64,000 bases of DNA, taken from the NCBI RefSeq assembly GCF_000421265.1, contig NZ_ATWN01000006.1, positions 248,001-312,000 on the forward strand, written 5' to 3'. A program made the translations under genes and the position numbers. Numbering within the stretch: position 1 is the stretch's first letter; each line of letters starts with the position of its first letter. This document shows positions 17,685-26,357 of this stretch, piece after piece. This stretch comes from Thalassospira lucentensis MCCC 1A00383 = DSM 14000. GTDB taxonomy: Bacteria > Pseudomonadota > Alphaproteobacteria > Rhodospirillales > Thalassospiraceae. The notes beneath the pieces were generated by a model. That model searched no databases, had not been told where the DNA came from, and saw only the letters and a program-made list of their open reading frames with translations.

Positions 17685-18134
17685 TCAGGCGTCGCGCGGC
17701 ACTCCGTTGGGATCATCGCTGCCGCGCTGATATTTAAACGTTCCGGTGGCCGTTCCGATCACATCACCGTCGGCGTTATAGGCCGTTGCTTCGGTAAAGA
17801 CGATCTTGCGCCCGCCGCCCTGTTTCCGACCCACCACACGCACAATCCCATCCGTCCCCGCCCCAATAAAATTGGTGGTCAGGGTCAGTGTGACCGATTT
17901 ACGGACATTTCCCGGCACCGGGCAGTAACACACCGCATACCCCGATACGGTATCCAGCAAAGTCGCCAAAACCCCGCCATGCAAAATGCCCCCGCGGTTG
18001 CGGTGATAATCCTTGATGTCGAGCTCAATCACAGCATGGTCTTCAGCCCATTCCACCAAGCGGTATCCCAGATGATTTTGCAGGCCGCTGCCACTGGACT
18101 GTTCATAGGCAAGATTGTCGTCAATTGCAGTCAT
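17685..18134 (-). CDS. PaaI family hotdog-fold thioesterase
   Basis: This 149-aa hotdog-fold protein has the PaaI-type motif RGGILHGGVLATLLDTVSGYA, where the HGG and the following Asp help bind and hydrolyse acyl-CoA. Such enzymes release CoA from aryl- or acyl-CoA thioesters. The start ATG at 18134 follows AAAGG. About 30 bp upstream is a copy of the TAGGGTCTGAACCCAA element. The natural substrate is unknown. Confidence 0.85.
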   Translation of the reverse strand: MTAIDDNLAYEQSSGSGLQNHLGYRLVEWAEDHAVIELDIKDYHRNRGGILHGGVLATLLDTVSGYAVCYCPVPGNVRKSVTLTLTTNFIGAGTDGIVRVVGRKQGGGRKIVFTEATAYNADGDVIGTATGTFKYQRGSDDPNGVPRDA

Positions 18135-18163
18135 GGTTGCGGCCTTTGTGGTGAAAACTTTAT

Positions 18164-18180
18164 CTAGGGTCTGAACCCAA
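18164..18180. repeat. Recurrent element CTAGGGTCTGAACCCAA
   Basis: This 17-bp sequence with imperfect dyad symmetry (GGGT...ACCC) lies 30 bp upstream of the thioesterase start. It is identical, in opposite orientation, to 20497-20513. Looser copies are at 9405-9420 and 53366-53382. Confidence 0.7.
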
Positions 18181-18449
18181 GCTATAGCAGATATTTACCC
18201 GGCCCGTGAAGCATGCCAATGCCCGCCAGCCATCCCTGTAAACCCCACTTCCAAACGCCATAAAACCATTGAACCCGACAACTAATGCTGCATAGCAATA
18301 TTGTTTAATACAATTATTTCAATACCTTAGCTTTATCGTTCTCCAAACAAGAACGGGATAGCGGTGAAACGAGAATAGTCGTTGCATCCGGTGTTTGATA
18401 TTTCTGAAATCACAGCAAACGAACAGTATGCGGTATCAAGGAAAACATC

Positions 18450-18626
18450 ATGACGACGATTACTTTTAAAGACAGCACCACCATCGAACGTGAAGTCCGT
18501 ACCGGCTGGTTCACAAGTTTTGTCCACGCACTTCAGGTTGCCGTGATCATGAAGGCATCGCAGGCCAAAAATCACGCTGAACTGACCGCTGACTGGAACA
18601 ATGCCTGGCGCAAGGTCGAGGGTTAA
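18450..18626 (+). CDS. Small 58-aa hypothetical protein
   Basis: An ATG with AAGGA about 6 bp upstream opens a 58-codon frame beginning MTTITFKDSTTIEREV and ending NAWRKVEG. It is polar and has no membrane segment. Two tryptophans near the C-terminus (DWNNAW) stand out. A 7-bp stem (18617-18623 with 18630-18636) overlaps the stop codon. It lies alone between the thioesterase promoter and a LysR gene. The ribosome site, codon pattern and following hairpin suggest a real gene. No function is recognised. Confidence 0.6.
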   Translation: MTTITFKDSTTIEREVRTGWFTSFVHALQVAVIMKASQAKNHAELTADWNNAWRKVEG

Positions 18627-18718
18627 TTCACCCTCGCGAGCGCCCCGTGCATCGATCTGCAAATCACCGCACGCTCAAAGCGCTTGACGCTTTTGGTTGA
18701 ACCACCGAAAACGGTTCT

Positions 18719-19651
18719 ATGCAAAAGTTTGATATTGTTACCATCCGGTTGTTTGTCGCCATTGTGCGCGCCGGAAGCATTAATGAAGCAGCACGGCGCG
18801 AACATATCGCGACGTCGGCAGTCAGTCGCCGCATCGGCGAGCTTGAGGCCATGCTGGGTGTCAAACTGTTGCGCCGCCTGCCGCGCGGGGTCGAACCGAC
18901 CGAAGAAGGCGAGATTTTTGCCCGCTACGGCGAGAAGCTTCTGGGCGATCTGAACCATCTTTCCAATGAATTGCGCGATTTCAATGTTGGCGAAAAAGGT
19001 AAAATCTATCTTGCCGCCGTCACATCGGCCATTTTAACCGGCCTGCCAAATTTTCTGGCTGATTTCGAACGCGACTTTCCCGATATCACCGTTGATGTTC
19101 GCGAACTGACATCGCGCGAAAGTGCCGAGGCCGTTCGCGAAGGACGGGCTGATCTGGCCATTCTGGCCGATAACAGCCCGCGCGGGGATTTAAAGCATGA
19201 TGTGTTTTGTGATGATCCGATCTGGGTCGTCACCCCCAAAGGTCACCCCCTGATCAGCGACGATACCAATCCAAAACCGGTCAAATTTTCCGACGCCGCC
19301 AAATACGACATCATCTCGTTACACGAAGGCGGGGTGATTGATGATCTGATCAGCGAAGCAGCATCGAAATTGAAACTCGACATGCACCCGCACATCAAGG
19401 TCGTGCGGTTTGGCTCCCTGCGTCAGATGATTGCCGCCGGATTGGGTATCGGGTTTTTACGCAAAAGTTCTGTTGCCGGGTATGTCGGGCATATGAACAT
19501 TTCTGGTGCGCCGATTGCTGATGACTGGGCCAAACGTCAATTGTTGATCGCCCATGAAGGCGATGAAAACCTGACAAGCTCAGCCCGGACGTTCCGCGAT
19601 TATCTGTTGAAAAAGTCGACAGAAACCAAATTCAAACCCGTTCTGGGATAA
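18719..19651 (+). CDS. LysR family transcriptional regulator
   Basis: This 310-aa LysR-type regulator has an N-terminal winged helix (RLFVAIVRAGSINEAARREHIATSAVSRRIGELE) and a PBP2-like effector domain from about residue 93. It begins with ATG at 18719, with no strong ribosome site. It is not divergent from an obvious target: upstream is the 58-aa gene in the same direction, and downstream is a convergent chelatase. Its target is unknown. Confidence 0.9.
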   Translation: MQKFDIVTIRLFVAIVRAGSINEAARREHIATSAVSRRIGELEAMLGVKLLRRLPRGVEPTEEGEIFARYGEKLLGDLNHLSNELRDFNVGEKGKIYLAAVTSAILTGLPNFLADFERDFPDITVDVRELTSRESAEAVREGRADLAILADNSPRGDLKHDVFCDDPIWVVTPKGHPLISDDTNPKPVKFSDAAKYDIISLHEGGVIDDLISEAASKLKLDMHPHIKVVRFGSLRQMIAAGLGIGFLRKSSVAGYVGHMNISGAPIADDWAKRQLLIAHEGDENLTSSARTFRDYLLKKSTETKFKPVLG

Positions 19652-19679
19652 AATCCCCGGTCCATCGCCAACAACAGCC

Positions 19680-20480
19680 TCAGGCCGAACGCGCCATTCT
19701 TTCTGACCACAAATCATGACCGGTCGGGCCAAGTGGCACAGCATATTTACCAAACCGGGCAACATGACGGTTGGCTTCCGCAATGACGAGGGTTGGCAGT
19801 TCGTCCCACTGTCCGATTGGCGCAAGAATTTCGATTTCCTCACCCGGACGGGCAGATATCAACTGTGGTAAATCATCGCGCGCATGCATGCCCCCACCCG
19901 CAAGCATCGGGACAGTCAACGCATTTTTGCGCGATCCCAAATCGCGCCAATCAGCCAGCGATGGGTGACCTTCGATATTGCCCACCGTAATTTCCGCCGA
20001 CGGGCAGAACCGCGACAGGTCATCGGCAAACCGCAACGTCTCCGGCAAGGCTTCGGTCAGGGTTTTCAAACCATGCGGGACAAGAAGCACCGATGTATCC
20101 GATGCCTGCCAACCGCGCCGCGCGATGCCATCCTGCACATGGTCGGCGACCATTTGGGTAAAGCCCGGCAAATTGATTGCCGGTGGCAGGATCACCGCAT
20201 CGTCCAGACCGGCATCCTTAAGGTTCTTGGGCAGTTCTTCAAACACCAGATAGCCTTCGCTGAAAAACAGCGGGAAAAGGATCAATCTGTCGGCATCACC
20301 AAACTGTTTTAAGTGGTCAAGCTGATCTGAAACAGACGGTTGACTGCGCATATAGCCGAAACTGACACGCCCATCCCAACGATCACGCACCTTTGCCGCC
20401 AGTTGCCCGGCGGGATCACCGCCATTGCCACTGTTGCCATGTGCAACCATCATCAATGTTGGCATTTCAAATTGTGTCAT
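19680..20480 (-). CDS. CbiX/SirB-like chelatase, two-domain
   Basis: This 266-aa protein resembles the class II chelatase family (sirohydrochlorin cobalto-/ferrochelatase, CbiX/SirB). Two half-domains are visible. The first begins MMVAHGNSG with a candidate metal-ligand His14; the second begins VLLVPHGLKT. A late PMLAGGGMHARDDLP segment resembles the conserved histidine-containing end of CbiX. I take the ATG at 20480; the upstream frame starts with TTG. No cobalamin or siroheme genes are nearby, so the substrate is uncertain. An exact copy of the 17-bp TAGGGTCTGAACCCAA element is immediately upstream. Confidence 0.72.
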   Translation of the reverse strand: MTQFEMPTLMMVAHGNSGNGGDPAGQLAAKVRDRWDGRVSFGYMRSQPSVSDQLDHLKQFGDADRLILFPLFFSEGYLVFEELPKNLKDAGLDDAVILPPAINLPGFTQMVADHVQDGIARRGWQASDTSVLLVPHGLKTLTEALPETLRFADDLSRFCPSAEITVGNIEGHPSLADWRDLGSRKNALTVPMLAGGGMHARDDLPQLISARPGEEIEILAPIGQWDELPTLVIAEANRHVARFGKYAVPLGPTGHDLWSERMARSA

Positions 20481-20496
20481 GCTGACCAACCGTGAT

Positions 20497-20513
20497 TTGG
20501 GTTCAGACCCTAG
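20497..20513. repeat. Recurrent element, inverted copy
   Basis: TTGGGTTCAGACCCTAG is the exact reverse complement of 18164-18180. It lies 17 bp upstream of the chelatase start, so it could act as a promoter element or operator for this leftward gene. Confidence 0.7.
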
Positions 20514-20592
20514 TGTTTCAATGATAACCTAATAGTCAATACGCAGTGTGCAACCGGTTGGATTGCCCCGAGCGTATTTTTGATCAATTTGA

Positions 20593-21504
20593 TTACTGCA
20601 CCAAATCCCAGCGTGGCTGACTGCCGAACCGTTCATGCATAAAATCAACCAGCAACCGGATACGCGATGACAGTTGCCGACTGGGCGGATACAGCAAATA
20701 CAAAAACAGTTCCGGCGGCGTGTAATCACACAGGACCGTCACCAGCCGCCCGGTTTGCAATTCCGGCCCGGCAATAAAGGTTGGAATTTCGGCAATCCCC
20801 AACCCCGCCAGCGCAGCATCACGCAGGACTTCGGCATTGTTACAACAAAATACCCCGTTGACCTGAACCGCGACAGGCCCATCCGGACCAGTCATTTTCC
20901 AGCTCGATCCCGATGGCAAATTGCCGTAATGCAGGCAGGGCAATGTGGTCAGAGCCCGAATGTCATCTGGCTCCCCATGGGTGTGAATAAAGTCCGGCGA
21001 CGCACATAAAACCCGCTTGATCGCGATAATCTCATGATCAATCAGGGCCAATGTGTCAGACGGTCGGCTGATGCGCACCGTCATGTCAAACCCGTCCGCC
21101 ACCGGATCAATAAAATGATCATCTAATGCCAGTTCCACTCGGATGTCGGGATACAGACGAGCAAAATCGACCAACGCCGGGCCAAGATGCAAAGTGCCAA
21201 ACGACATTGGCGCATTGATGCGAATGTCACCTGCCGGTGTTTCACGGCTTTCGCGAATAGACTCTTCAGCATCCACCAGATCGGCAAGGATTCCCTTGGC
21301 CCGCTGATAATAGGCCTGACCACTTGGCGTCACCGACACCTGACGGGTGGTTCTGTTTAAAAGTTGCACACCCAAATCATCTTCAAGGGCCGCCACCGCG
21401 CGGTTTACCTGTGAGCGTGATTGACCAATCTTGCGCGCGGCCGCGGCAAACCCCCCGTCTTCGACCACACGAATGAATGTCTGCAAACTGACCAGCTTAT
21501 CCAT
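20593..21504 (-). CDS. LysR family transcriptional regulator, divergent from pirin
   Basis: This 303-aa LysR-type regulator of the AaeR/DmlR-like branch has a winged helix (TFIRVVEDGGFAAAARKIGQSRSQVNRAVAALE) and an effector domain starting near residue 90 (AGDIRINAPMSFG). It is divergent from the pirin-DoxX operon across about 140 bp containing candidate binding sites. It is therefore the likely regulator of that operon. Confidence 0.9.
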   Translation of the reverse strand: MDKLVSLQTFIRVVEDGGFAAAARKIGQSRSQVNRAVAALEDDLGVQLLNRTTRQVSVTPSGQAYYQRAKGILADLVDAEESIRESRETPAGDIRINAPMSFGTLHLGPALVDFARLYPDIRVELALDDHFIDPVADGFDMTVRISRPSDTLALIDHEIIAIKRVLCASPDFIHTHGEPDDIRALTTLPCLHYGNLPSGSSWKMTGPDGPVAVQVNGVFCCNNAEVLRDAALAGLGIAEIPTFIAGPELQTGRLVTVLCDYTPPELFLYLLYPPSRQLSSRIRLLVDFMHERFGSQPRWDLVQ

Positions 21505-21548
21505 TTTTCCTGATACCTATCCCGCCAATCGCCTCATTTATTGTCGCG

Positions 21549-21596
21549 TATAATGCAACACTATGGGCATCATTACATGAATTGTCTCATTTCATG
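21549..21596 (+). promoter_or_regulatory. Promoter -10 and candidate LysR site before pirin
   Basis: TATAAT at 21549-21554 is a good -10 box for the rightward genes. CATGAA (21576-21581) and TTCATG (21591-21596) form an inverted repeat with 9-bp spacing, in the size range of LysR sites. Its function is inferred from position. Confidence 0.4.
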
Positions 21597-21643
21597 AAAG
21601 GGGTATTGTGCTTCCAACACCACATCAACCCATGGAGGCAGAC

Positions 21644-22345
21644 ATGCTGACCAAAATAGACTCCAAAACACGTGGCCGCGCACAGTTCGGCTGGTTGGAT
21701 TCCAACCACACCTTTTCGTTCGGTCACTATTACGATCCCAACCGTATGGGTTGGGGGCCACTTCGGGTGATCAACGAGGACCGCGTCATTGCCGGGGCTG
21801 GTTTTGACACCCACGGTCACAAGGATATGGAAATCATTTCCTATGTGCTTGATGGCGCACTTGAACACAAAGACAGTATTGGCACCGGTTCTGTTATCCG
21901 TCCGGGTCGTCTGCAGCGCATGACTGCAGGAACGGGCATTCGTCACTCGGAATATAACCACTCGAAAACCGATCCGGTGCATTTCCTGCAAATCTGGGTT
22001 ATCCCCGAGGCGGATGGTCTTGAGCCGGGGTACGAGGAAAAGGAAATTGCACGCGGTGATACCGGTTCTGGTTTATCATTGATCGGATCCCGCACGGGAC
22101 GGGATGGCTCGATCACCATTCATCAGGATGTCGATCTATATGTCGCGCATCTCACGGATGGAGAAAGTGCCAACCACAAGATTGCAAAAGGACGTCTTGC
22201 CTGGGTGCAGGTCGCACGCGGCAGTCTGACCGTAAATGGCGAAAGCCTTAACGCTGGTGACGGTGTGGCGATCAAGGATGAAGACGAACTTGTTTTCACC
22301 GACGCCAAAGACGCCGAAGCCCTTGTTTTTGACATGGTCCCCTGA
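21644..22345 (+). CDS. Pirin family (YhhW-like bicupin) protein
   Basis: This 233-aa bicupin protein is of the pirin family. The N-terminal cupin carries the metal-site pattern: THGHKDMEIISYV supplies two histidines, and IRHSEYNHS supplies a histidine and a glutamate. Some bacterial pirins are quercetin dioxygenases; others act as redox-sensitive partner proteins. The ATG at 21644 has GGAGG upstream; the frame opens at 21608 without one. It is followed 37 bp later by a DoxX gene, and the pair is divergent from a LysR regulator, a common arrangement. Confidence 0.92.
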   Translation: MLTKIDSKTRGRAQFGWLDSNHTFSFGHYYDPNRMGWGPLRVINEDRVIAGAGFDTHGHKDMEIISYVLDGALEHKDSIGTGSVIRPGRLQRMTAGTGIRHSEYNHSKTDPVHFLQIWVIPEADGLEPGYEEKEIARGDTGSGLSLIGSRTGRDGSITIHQDVDLYVAHLTDGESANHKIAKGRLAWVQVARGSLTVNGESLNAGDGVAIKDEDELVFTDAKDAEALVFDMVP

Positions 22346-22382
22346 TCCGCAACACCGGACAGGCGATATATTGGAGAACGTT

Positions 22383-22853
22383 ATGACCGATTTTTCACAT
22401 AACAAACCGCGTGCGATCATTCCGGCACTTGAACCGCTATGGAATGTGCTTGAGCCCCTGTCGCCTGTCATCATTCGTGTGACAACCGGCCTTTTGATGG
22501 TGCCGCACGGCGCACAGAAACTGTTTGGTGCCTTTGGCGGCTATGGCCTTGAAGGAACAGCCGGTTGGCTTGAAAGCATCGGGTTTGTGCCGGGCTTTGC
22601 CTTTGCCCTGATGATCGGACTTCTGGAATTTGTCGGTGGCTTGATGCTGACAGTGGGGCTGTTGACCCGCCCGGTTGCCGCAGCCGTTCTGGTCTTTATG
22701 GCGATTGCCGTCAGCACCCATTTGCCAGCTGGCTATTTCTGGAACGAGGGTGGTTTTGAAATGCCGCTGATGTGGGGTTTGCTGGCTCTGTCGGTTCTGA
22801 TCCGGGGCGGCGGCAAATTCTCGGTCGACCGTAAAATCGGCTACGCTTTTTGA
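22383..22853 (+). CDS. DoxX family membrane protein
   Basis: This 156-aa protein has four membrane segments of the DoxX type. The ATG at 22383 follows GGAGAACGTT; the longer open frame to 22236 overlaps pirin and is not used. The first segment carries the family pattern RVTTGLLMVPHGAQKLFGAFGG. DoxX proteins are linked to redox and thiol stress functions at the membrane. It is probably co-transcribed with the pirin gene and ends in a strong terminator. Confidence 0.88.
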   Translation: MTDFSHNKPRAIIPALEPLWNVLEPLSPVIIRVTTGLLMVPHGAQKLFGAFGGYGLEGTAGWLESIGFVPGFAFALMIGLLEFVGGLMLTVGLLTRPVAAAVLVFMAIAVSTHLPAGYFWNEGGFEMPLMWGLLALSVLIRGGGKFSVDRKIGYAF

Positions 22854-22880
22854 CCCCTGTGCTGCCAGAACATATTATGT

Positions 22881-22916
22881 AAAACGGGCTGCCTTTTCGG
22901 GCAGCCCGTTTTTTTT
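22881..22916 (+). terminator. Terminator after pirin-DoxX
   Basis: An 11-bp perfect stem (22883-22893 with 22899-22909) is followed by a run of eight T. It also has an A run on the other side and so could serve the convergent histidine kinase gene as well. Confidence 0.92.
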
Positions 22917-22948
22917 GGGACATTTCCGTCACCAGGCGCACAGTCGGG

Positions 22949-24469
22949 CTATCCCAAAAGCGCGCTCAGATCACCGGGCCCTTCGTGATCGGCCTGACGG
23001 CTCACTGCGTCATCCTGATCAGGTTTTGGCAAACGGATCACGAATTCTGCCCCGCCGTGATAATCGTCTGACAAGGTCAAATCACCGTTAAAATCATCCT
23101 GAATAAACTTGCGACAAATCGGAAGCCCCTGCCCAGTACCGACACCGCGTTCCTTGGTGGTAAAGAAATAATCGAAAATCCGGTCACGCACCGCGTCGGG
23201 AACACCCCCACCATTGTCACGCACATGGATATAGACATTCCTGTCATCGGATTTGACCACAAGATCAATTCGCCCACGGCGCTGACCGGTTTCCTTAATC
23301 GCCTGCGATGCATTGACAATAAGGTTGATCAAGGCCTGAGACAGATGGTTGCGACGTCCATTGATTTCGGTGACATCGGTTTGCATACCGACTTCAAGGT
23401 CGGCGATGTGTTTAACCTCATTGCGCGTCAATGTGATGGCCGTATCGATTTCTTCGGTGATTGAAATCCGTTCGACAATATCGGTCGCGGGATGGGCAAA
23501 TTTGCGAATGCCCCGGACAATTTCAGCAATGCGGTCCAGACCCTGAATGCTTTCATCAATCGCCATCGGGACTTCTGCGGTCAGAAAATCAATCTTACCC
23601 TTATCAAGATCAAGCCGCGCGTCGTCTGCCGGATTGTCGCGTTTGATCGCGCCCATCAAATCAGCAAAGCTGTCAGACAGGAATTCAAGATTGTTCTGGA
23701 TATATTGCGCCGGTGTATTGATTTCATGGGCAACGCCCCCCGCCAACGTCCCAAGCGCATGCATTTTGGCGTAATCGGCAGCTTCTTCGATGACTTCCTG
23801 TTCCTGACGGGCTTTCTGTGCGGCGATATCGGCCGCAAAGGCGCGCTGGCGCTGGCGGATCATAAATAGCCCCAAAAGCCCCATGGCAAACACGCCAAAG
23901 AAGAACAGATAGGACAATGTCTCGATATCGTTCTTCACCCCGGAAATATTATTGGTGTTATAGACCGAGACAAAATTGGTGGTGCGCACCACCGCCTGCT
24001 GAAGCGGATCACCCAAAGGTTCGAGCAACCGGGCCAGTTCGGTAATCCGTTCATGCGGTTCGCTCATCACGACGATTTCATCATCGATCACCACGATCTG
24101 CTTTTCGAGTGTTGCGATCAGGTCGGTGACTTCGGGTACGGAAAACAGCACGGTAAAGCCATCCCCGTCGCGCAACAGAAAGACACGGCTGACCAAAAGC
24201 TCATAGCCGAGCATGATGTTTTCGACGGCTTGTTCGGTCACCTCGGGTGCGGCCAATGCGGCCTGAATATCGCGTTGCAGGACAAGATACTGTCGCTGAA
24301 CCTGAAACACCGCCCAGACGAAGTTTTCACGATAGGTAAACCGTTCATCTTCGAGTTTATGGACGATTGATGTCGACAGAACCGCGTACAGGATCAGAAA
24401 CAAGACCAGGACGGCAAAGACCGTCCGTCCCGAAATCTTGGCAAAGAATGATTTAGTTTTGGCCATCAA
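22949..24469 (-). CDS. Membrane sensor histidine kinase
   Basis: This 506-aa sensor kinase has TM1 at residues about 15-35, a periplasmic region of about 150 residues with no recognised domain, TM2 at about 186-204, and a coiled stretch. The phosphorylation site is His248 in GGVAHEINTP, followed by a HATPase domain with N box LINLIVNASQAI, G1 DNGGGVPD and G2 GTGQGLPICRKF. The kinase core resembles the HWE-independent, NtrB/DctB-like class. Its start overlaps the end of the molybdopterin-binding-protein gene by 17 bp, so that secreted protein may be its periplasmic partner. The REC proteins at 25017 and 26358 are candidate recipients. Confidence 0.9.
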   Translation of the reverse strand: MMAKTKSFFAKISGRTVFAVLVLFLILYAVLSTSIVHKLEDERFTYRENFVWAVFQVQRQYLVLQRDIQAALAAPEVTEQAVENIMLGYELLVSRVFLLRDGDGFTVLFSVPEVTDLIATLEKQIVVIDDEIVVMSEPHERITELARLLEPLGDPLQQAVVRTTNFVSVYNTNNISGVKNDIETLSYLFFFGVFAMGLLGLFMIRQRQRAFAADIAAQKARQEQEVIEEAADYAKMHALGTLAGGVAHEINTPAQYIQNNLEFLSDSFADLMGAIKRDNPADDARLDLDKGKIDFLTAEVPMAIDESIQGLDRIAEIVRGIRKFAHPATDIVERISITEEIDTAITLTRNEVKHIADLEVGMQTDVTEINGRRNHLSQALINLIVNASQAIKETGQRRGRIDLVVKSDDRNVYIHVRDNGGGVPDAVRDRIFDYFFTTKERGVGTGQGLPICRKFIQDDFNGDLTLSDDYHGGAEFVIRLPKPDQDDAVSRQADHEGPGDLSALLG

Positions 24470-24935
24470 TCGCTTTCACCTGCCAGACGGAATACGCCCA
24501 ATATGCATCGGTCTGGAACCGAACATCCTTGTCATAGGGGAAGACAACCCAGAACGGACCTTTTTCACGGACCGACATTTCCGCATCATTCATATGATAG
24601 GCAAGGATCGCCCCATCGGTCCGCAAAACATTGGCTGGCACCATGACACTGTAATCATTAAGTGCTGAAACCCGAACTGTTTCGGCATCAATACCTGCGG
24701 TATCAAGCAACAGTTTAAAATCGACACCGCGGAATTTTTGAATCCCGTTGGTCCATGGCGTCGACGTATAAAATTCAGTTACCGGCATTTCCATCATCTT
24801 TTCCATGGAAATCGTTACCGATGTACCGTCTGTCTTGGTCAGTGTCACACTGCTGCCAGCCATTGCAGGCGTTGCATACAGGCCGATCACCGCAACAAAC
24901 ATTACAAGCAGTTTCACGCAGCATTTCATCTTCAT
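24453..24935 (-). CDS. Secreted molybdopterin-binding-domain protein
   Basis: This 160-aa protein has a signal peptide (MKMKCCVKLLVMFVAVIG..., cleavage near AMAG). Its domain resembles the oxidoreductase molybdopterin-binding fold seen in short stand-alone form (FRGVDFKLLLDTAG, ALNDYSVMVPANVLRTDGAILAYHMND). The ATG at 24935 is preferred because GGAG lies 7 bp before it. Catalytic-type enzymes are longer; this short form probably acts as a ligand-binding or sensor partner. It overlaps the histidine kinase by 17 bp and follows the REC-EAL gene by 81 bp. The cofactor state is unknown. Confidence 0.72.
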   Translation of the reverse strand: MKMKCCVKLLVMFVAVIGLYATPAMAGSSVTLTKTDGTSVTISMEKMMEMPVTEFYTSTPWTNGIQKFRGVDFKLLLDTAGIDAETVRVSALNDYSVMVPANVLRTDGAILAYHMNDAEMSVREKGPFWVVFPYDKDVRFQTDAYWAYSVWQVKAIDGQN

Positions 24936-25016
24936 AACCCTACTCCCATACATGTTTTAAGTCTGAGCCGGACGTCCCTTCGCAATGGCCCGGATATCGT
25001 TTTGATGATTTAACCA

Positions 25017-26207
25017 TCAACCAGAAGCACTCAACGGCACCGCAACCGCGGCTTCCCATTCTTCAAGTGAGACCGGCCCGCCAAGATAGAAACCCTGTAG
25101 TTCCGTAATCCCGTAGATCTGTAACTTTTCGACAAGTTGACGATTTTCAATGCCCTTGCCCGAAATCGACAGGCCCAGCTTGGAACAAACCCGCGCGATC
25201 CACTCAACAAAGGCATCATCGAGAAAATCGGTCATGATGCCGCCAATCAGATCCCGATCAAGTTTGATACCGGCAAAAACTTCATGACGCAGCAATTCTA
25301 GCGAATTGTTCCCCGAACCAAAATCATCAATCAACAAGGCAATACCGCGTTCGCGCAGGCGACATGCACCTGCAAGCAAATCATGGTCATCTGGCTGAAT
25401 TTGACGTTCAGGCACTTCAAAAGTCACACCAACCCCGCGCATGCGCATTTTTTCATAAAACCGGATGAGCAGCTCAAGAAACTTGGGATTTCTAAGCGAA
25501 TAGGCCGAAATATTGACCGCAACGCTGGCCGCATCTTCCATCAGCGCGCGATACCGCGGCGCTTGATCAATCATCAGTGCCATCAACTGGCTGGTCAGAC
25601 GATCAATCACCGGATGGTCCCAGCAGGCTTCGAAAATCTCGTCGATGCCAAATTCTTTCTCAAGCGATGGCATACGGCACAGGAGCTCGCTACCACAGAG
25701 CGCAAGGTCGCTTGCCCGGAAACGTGGCTGTAAAACCGTGCGGAAATCAGCACGATCAATCGCCGCACTGATCATCTCTGGCGAAATTCCCGTCGCGGTC
25801 GCGGGCTTTGGCGCCGGGCATTTGATTTGAATGACCCGCTCAATCGCATCCTTAAGAACGGCCACAGAAACCGGCTTGGCCAAAACACGGGTGACCATGG
25901 CCTGATTGATGGCCTCGCGCAGCGAGATGTTTGAAACGTTCCCCGACAGCAAAATACGCGGGACAGTCGGTGCGGTGCGGGCCGCCTTTTTTAGAAACCC
26001 AATCCCGTCAAGGGTCGGCATCACCAGATCGGCAATAATCAGATCGATCTGGGCGCGGTTGTGCACAAGCCATGCAAAGGCGGCTTCTGGATCGGTATGA
26101 GTGACGAAATCAAAACTGCCCGACAGGGTGCGGCGCACCGCAGCCAGCAGCTTTTCATCATCATCAACCATCAAAATGACAGGACGCGTCAAACCAACCA
26201 CTTCCAT
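25017..26207 (-). CDS. REC-EAL response regulator with substituted catalytic residue
   Basis: This 396-aa protein has a receiver domain with acidic pocket DDD and phospho-acceptor Asp60 (ADLVMP), followed by an EAL domain. Aligned to RocR by spacing, the metal and substrate residues E174, N232, E264, D294, D295, K315 and Q371 are present. The essential glutamate (RocR E352) is replaced by Lys351 in SGKGIEN. The EAL motif itself reads ELL. Loss of that glutamate predicts weak or no c-di-GMP phosphodiesterase activity, so it may be a c-di-GMP receptor. The ATG at 26207 has GGAG upstream. It is first in a leftward unit with the secreted protein and the kinase. Confidence 0.9.
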   Translation of the reverse strand: MEVVGLTRPVILMVDDDEKLLAAVRRTLSGSFDFVTHTDPEAAFAWLVHNRAQIDLIIADLVMPTLDGIGFLKKAARTAPTVPRILLSGNVSNISLREAINQAMVTRVLAKPVSVAVLKDAIERVIQIKCPAPKPATATGISPEMISAAIDRADFRTVLQPRFRASDLALCGSELLCRMPSLEKEFGIDEIFEACWDHPVIDRLTSQLMALMIDQAPRYRALMEDAASVAVNISAYSLRNPKFLELLIRFYEKMRMRGVGVTFEVPERQIQPDDHDLLAGACRLRERGIALLIDDFGSGNNSLELLRHEVFAGIKLDRDLIGGIMTDFLDDAFVEWIARVCSKLGLSISGKGIENRQLVEKLQIYGITELQGFYLGGPVSLEEWEAAVAVPLSASG

Positions 26208-26357
26208 AAATGGAAACTCCAGACGTCTCAAAAATTCGGTATGTTTCTCGGATACGGCATTTGATATCGGCAGATATCAGTGCCAATGCTTTGATGCTGC
26301 CAAGAATAGTGTCAGAGTAGCTTGTCCAATATCCCCATTTGTGGAGGGCACTTTCTG

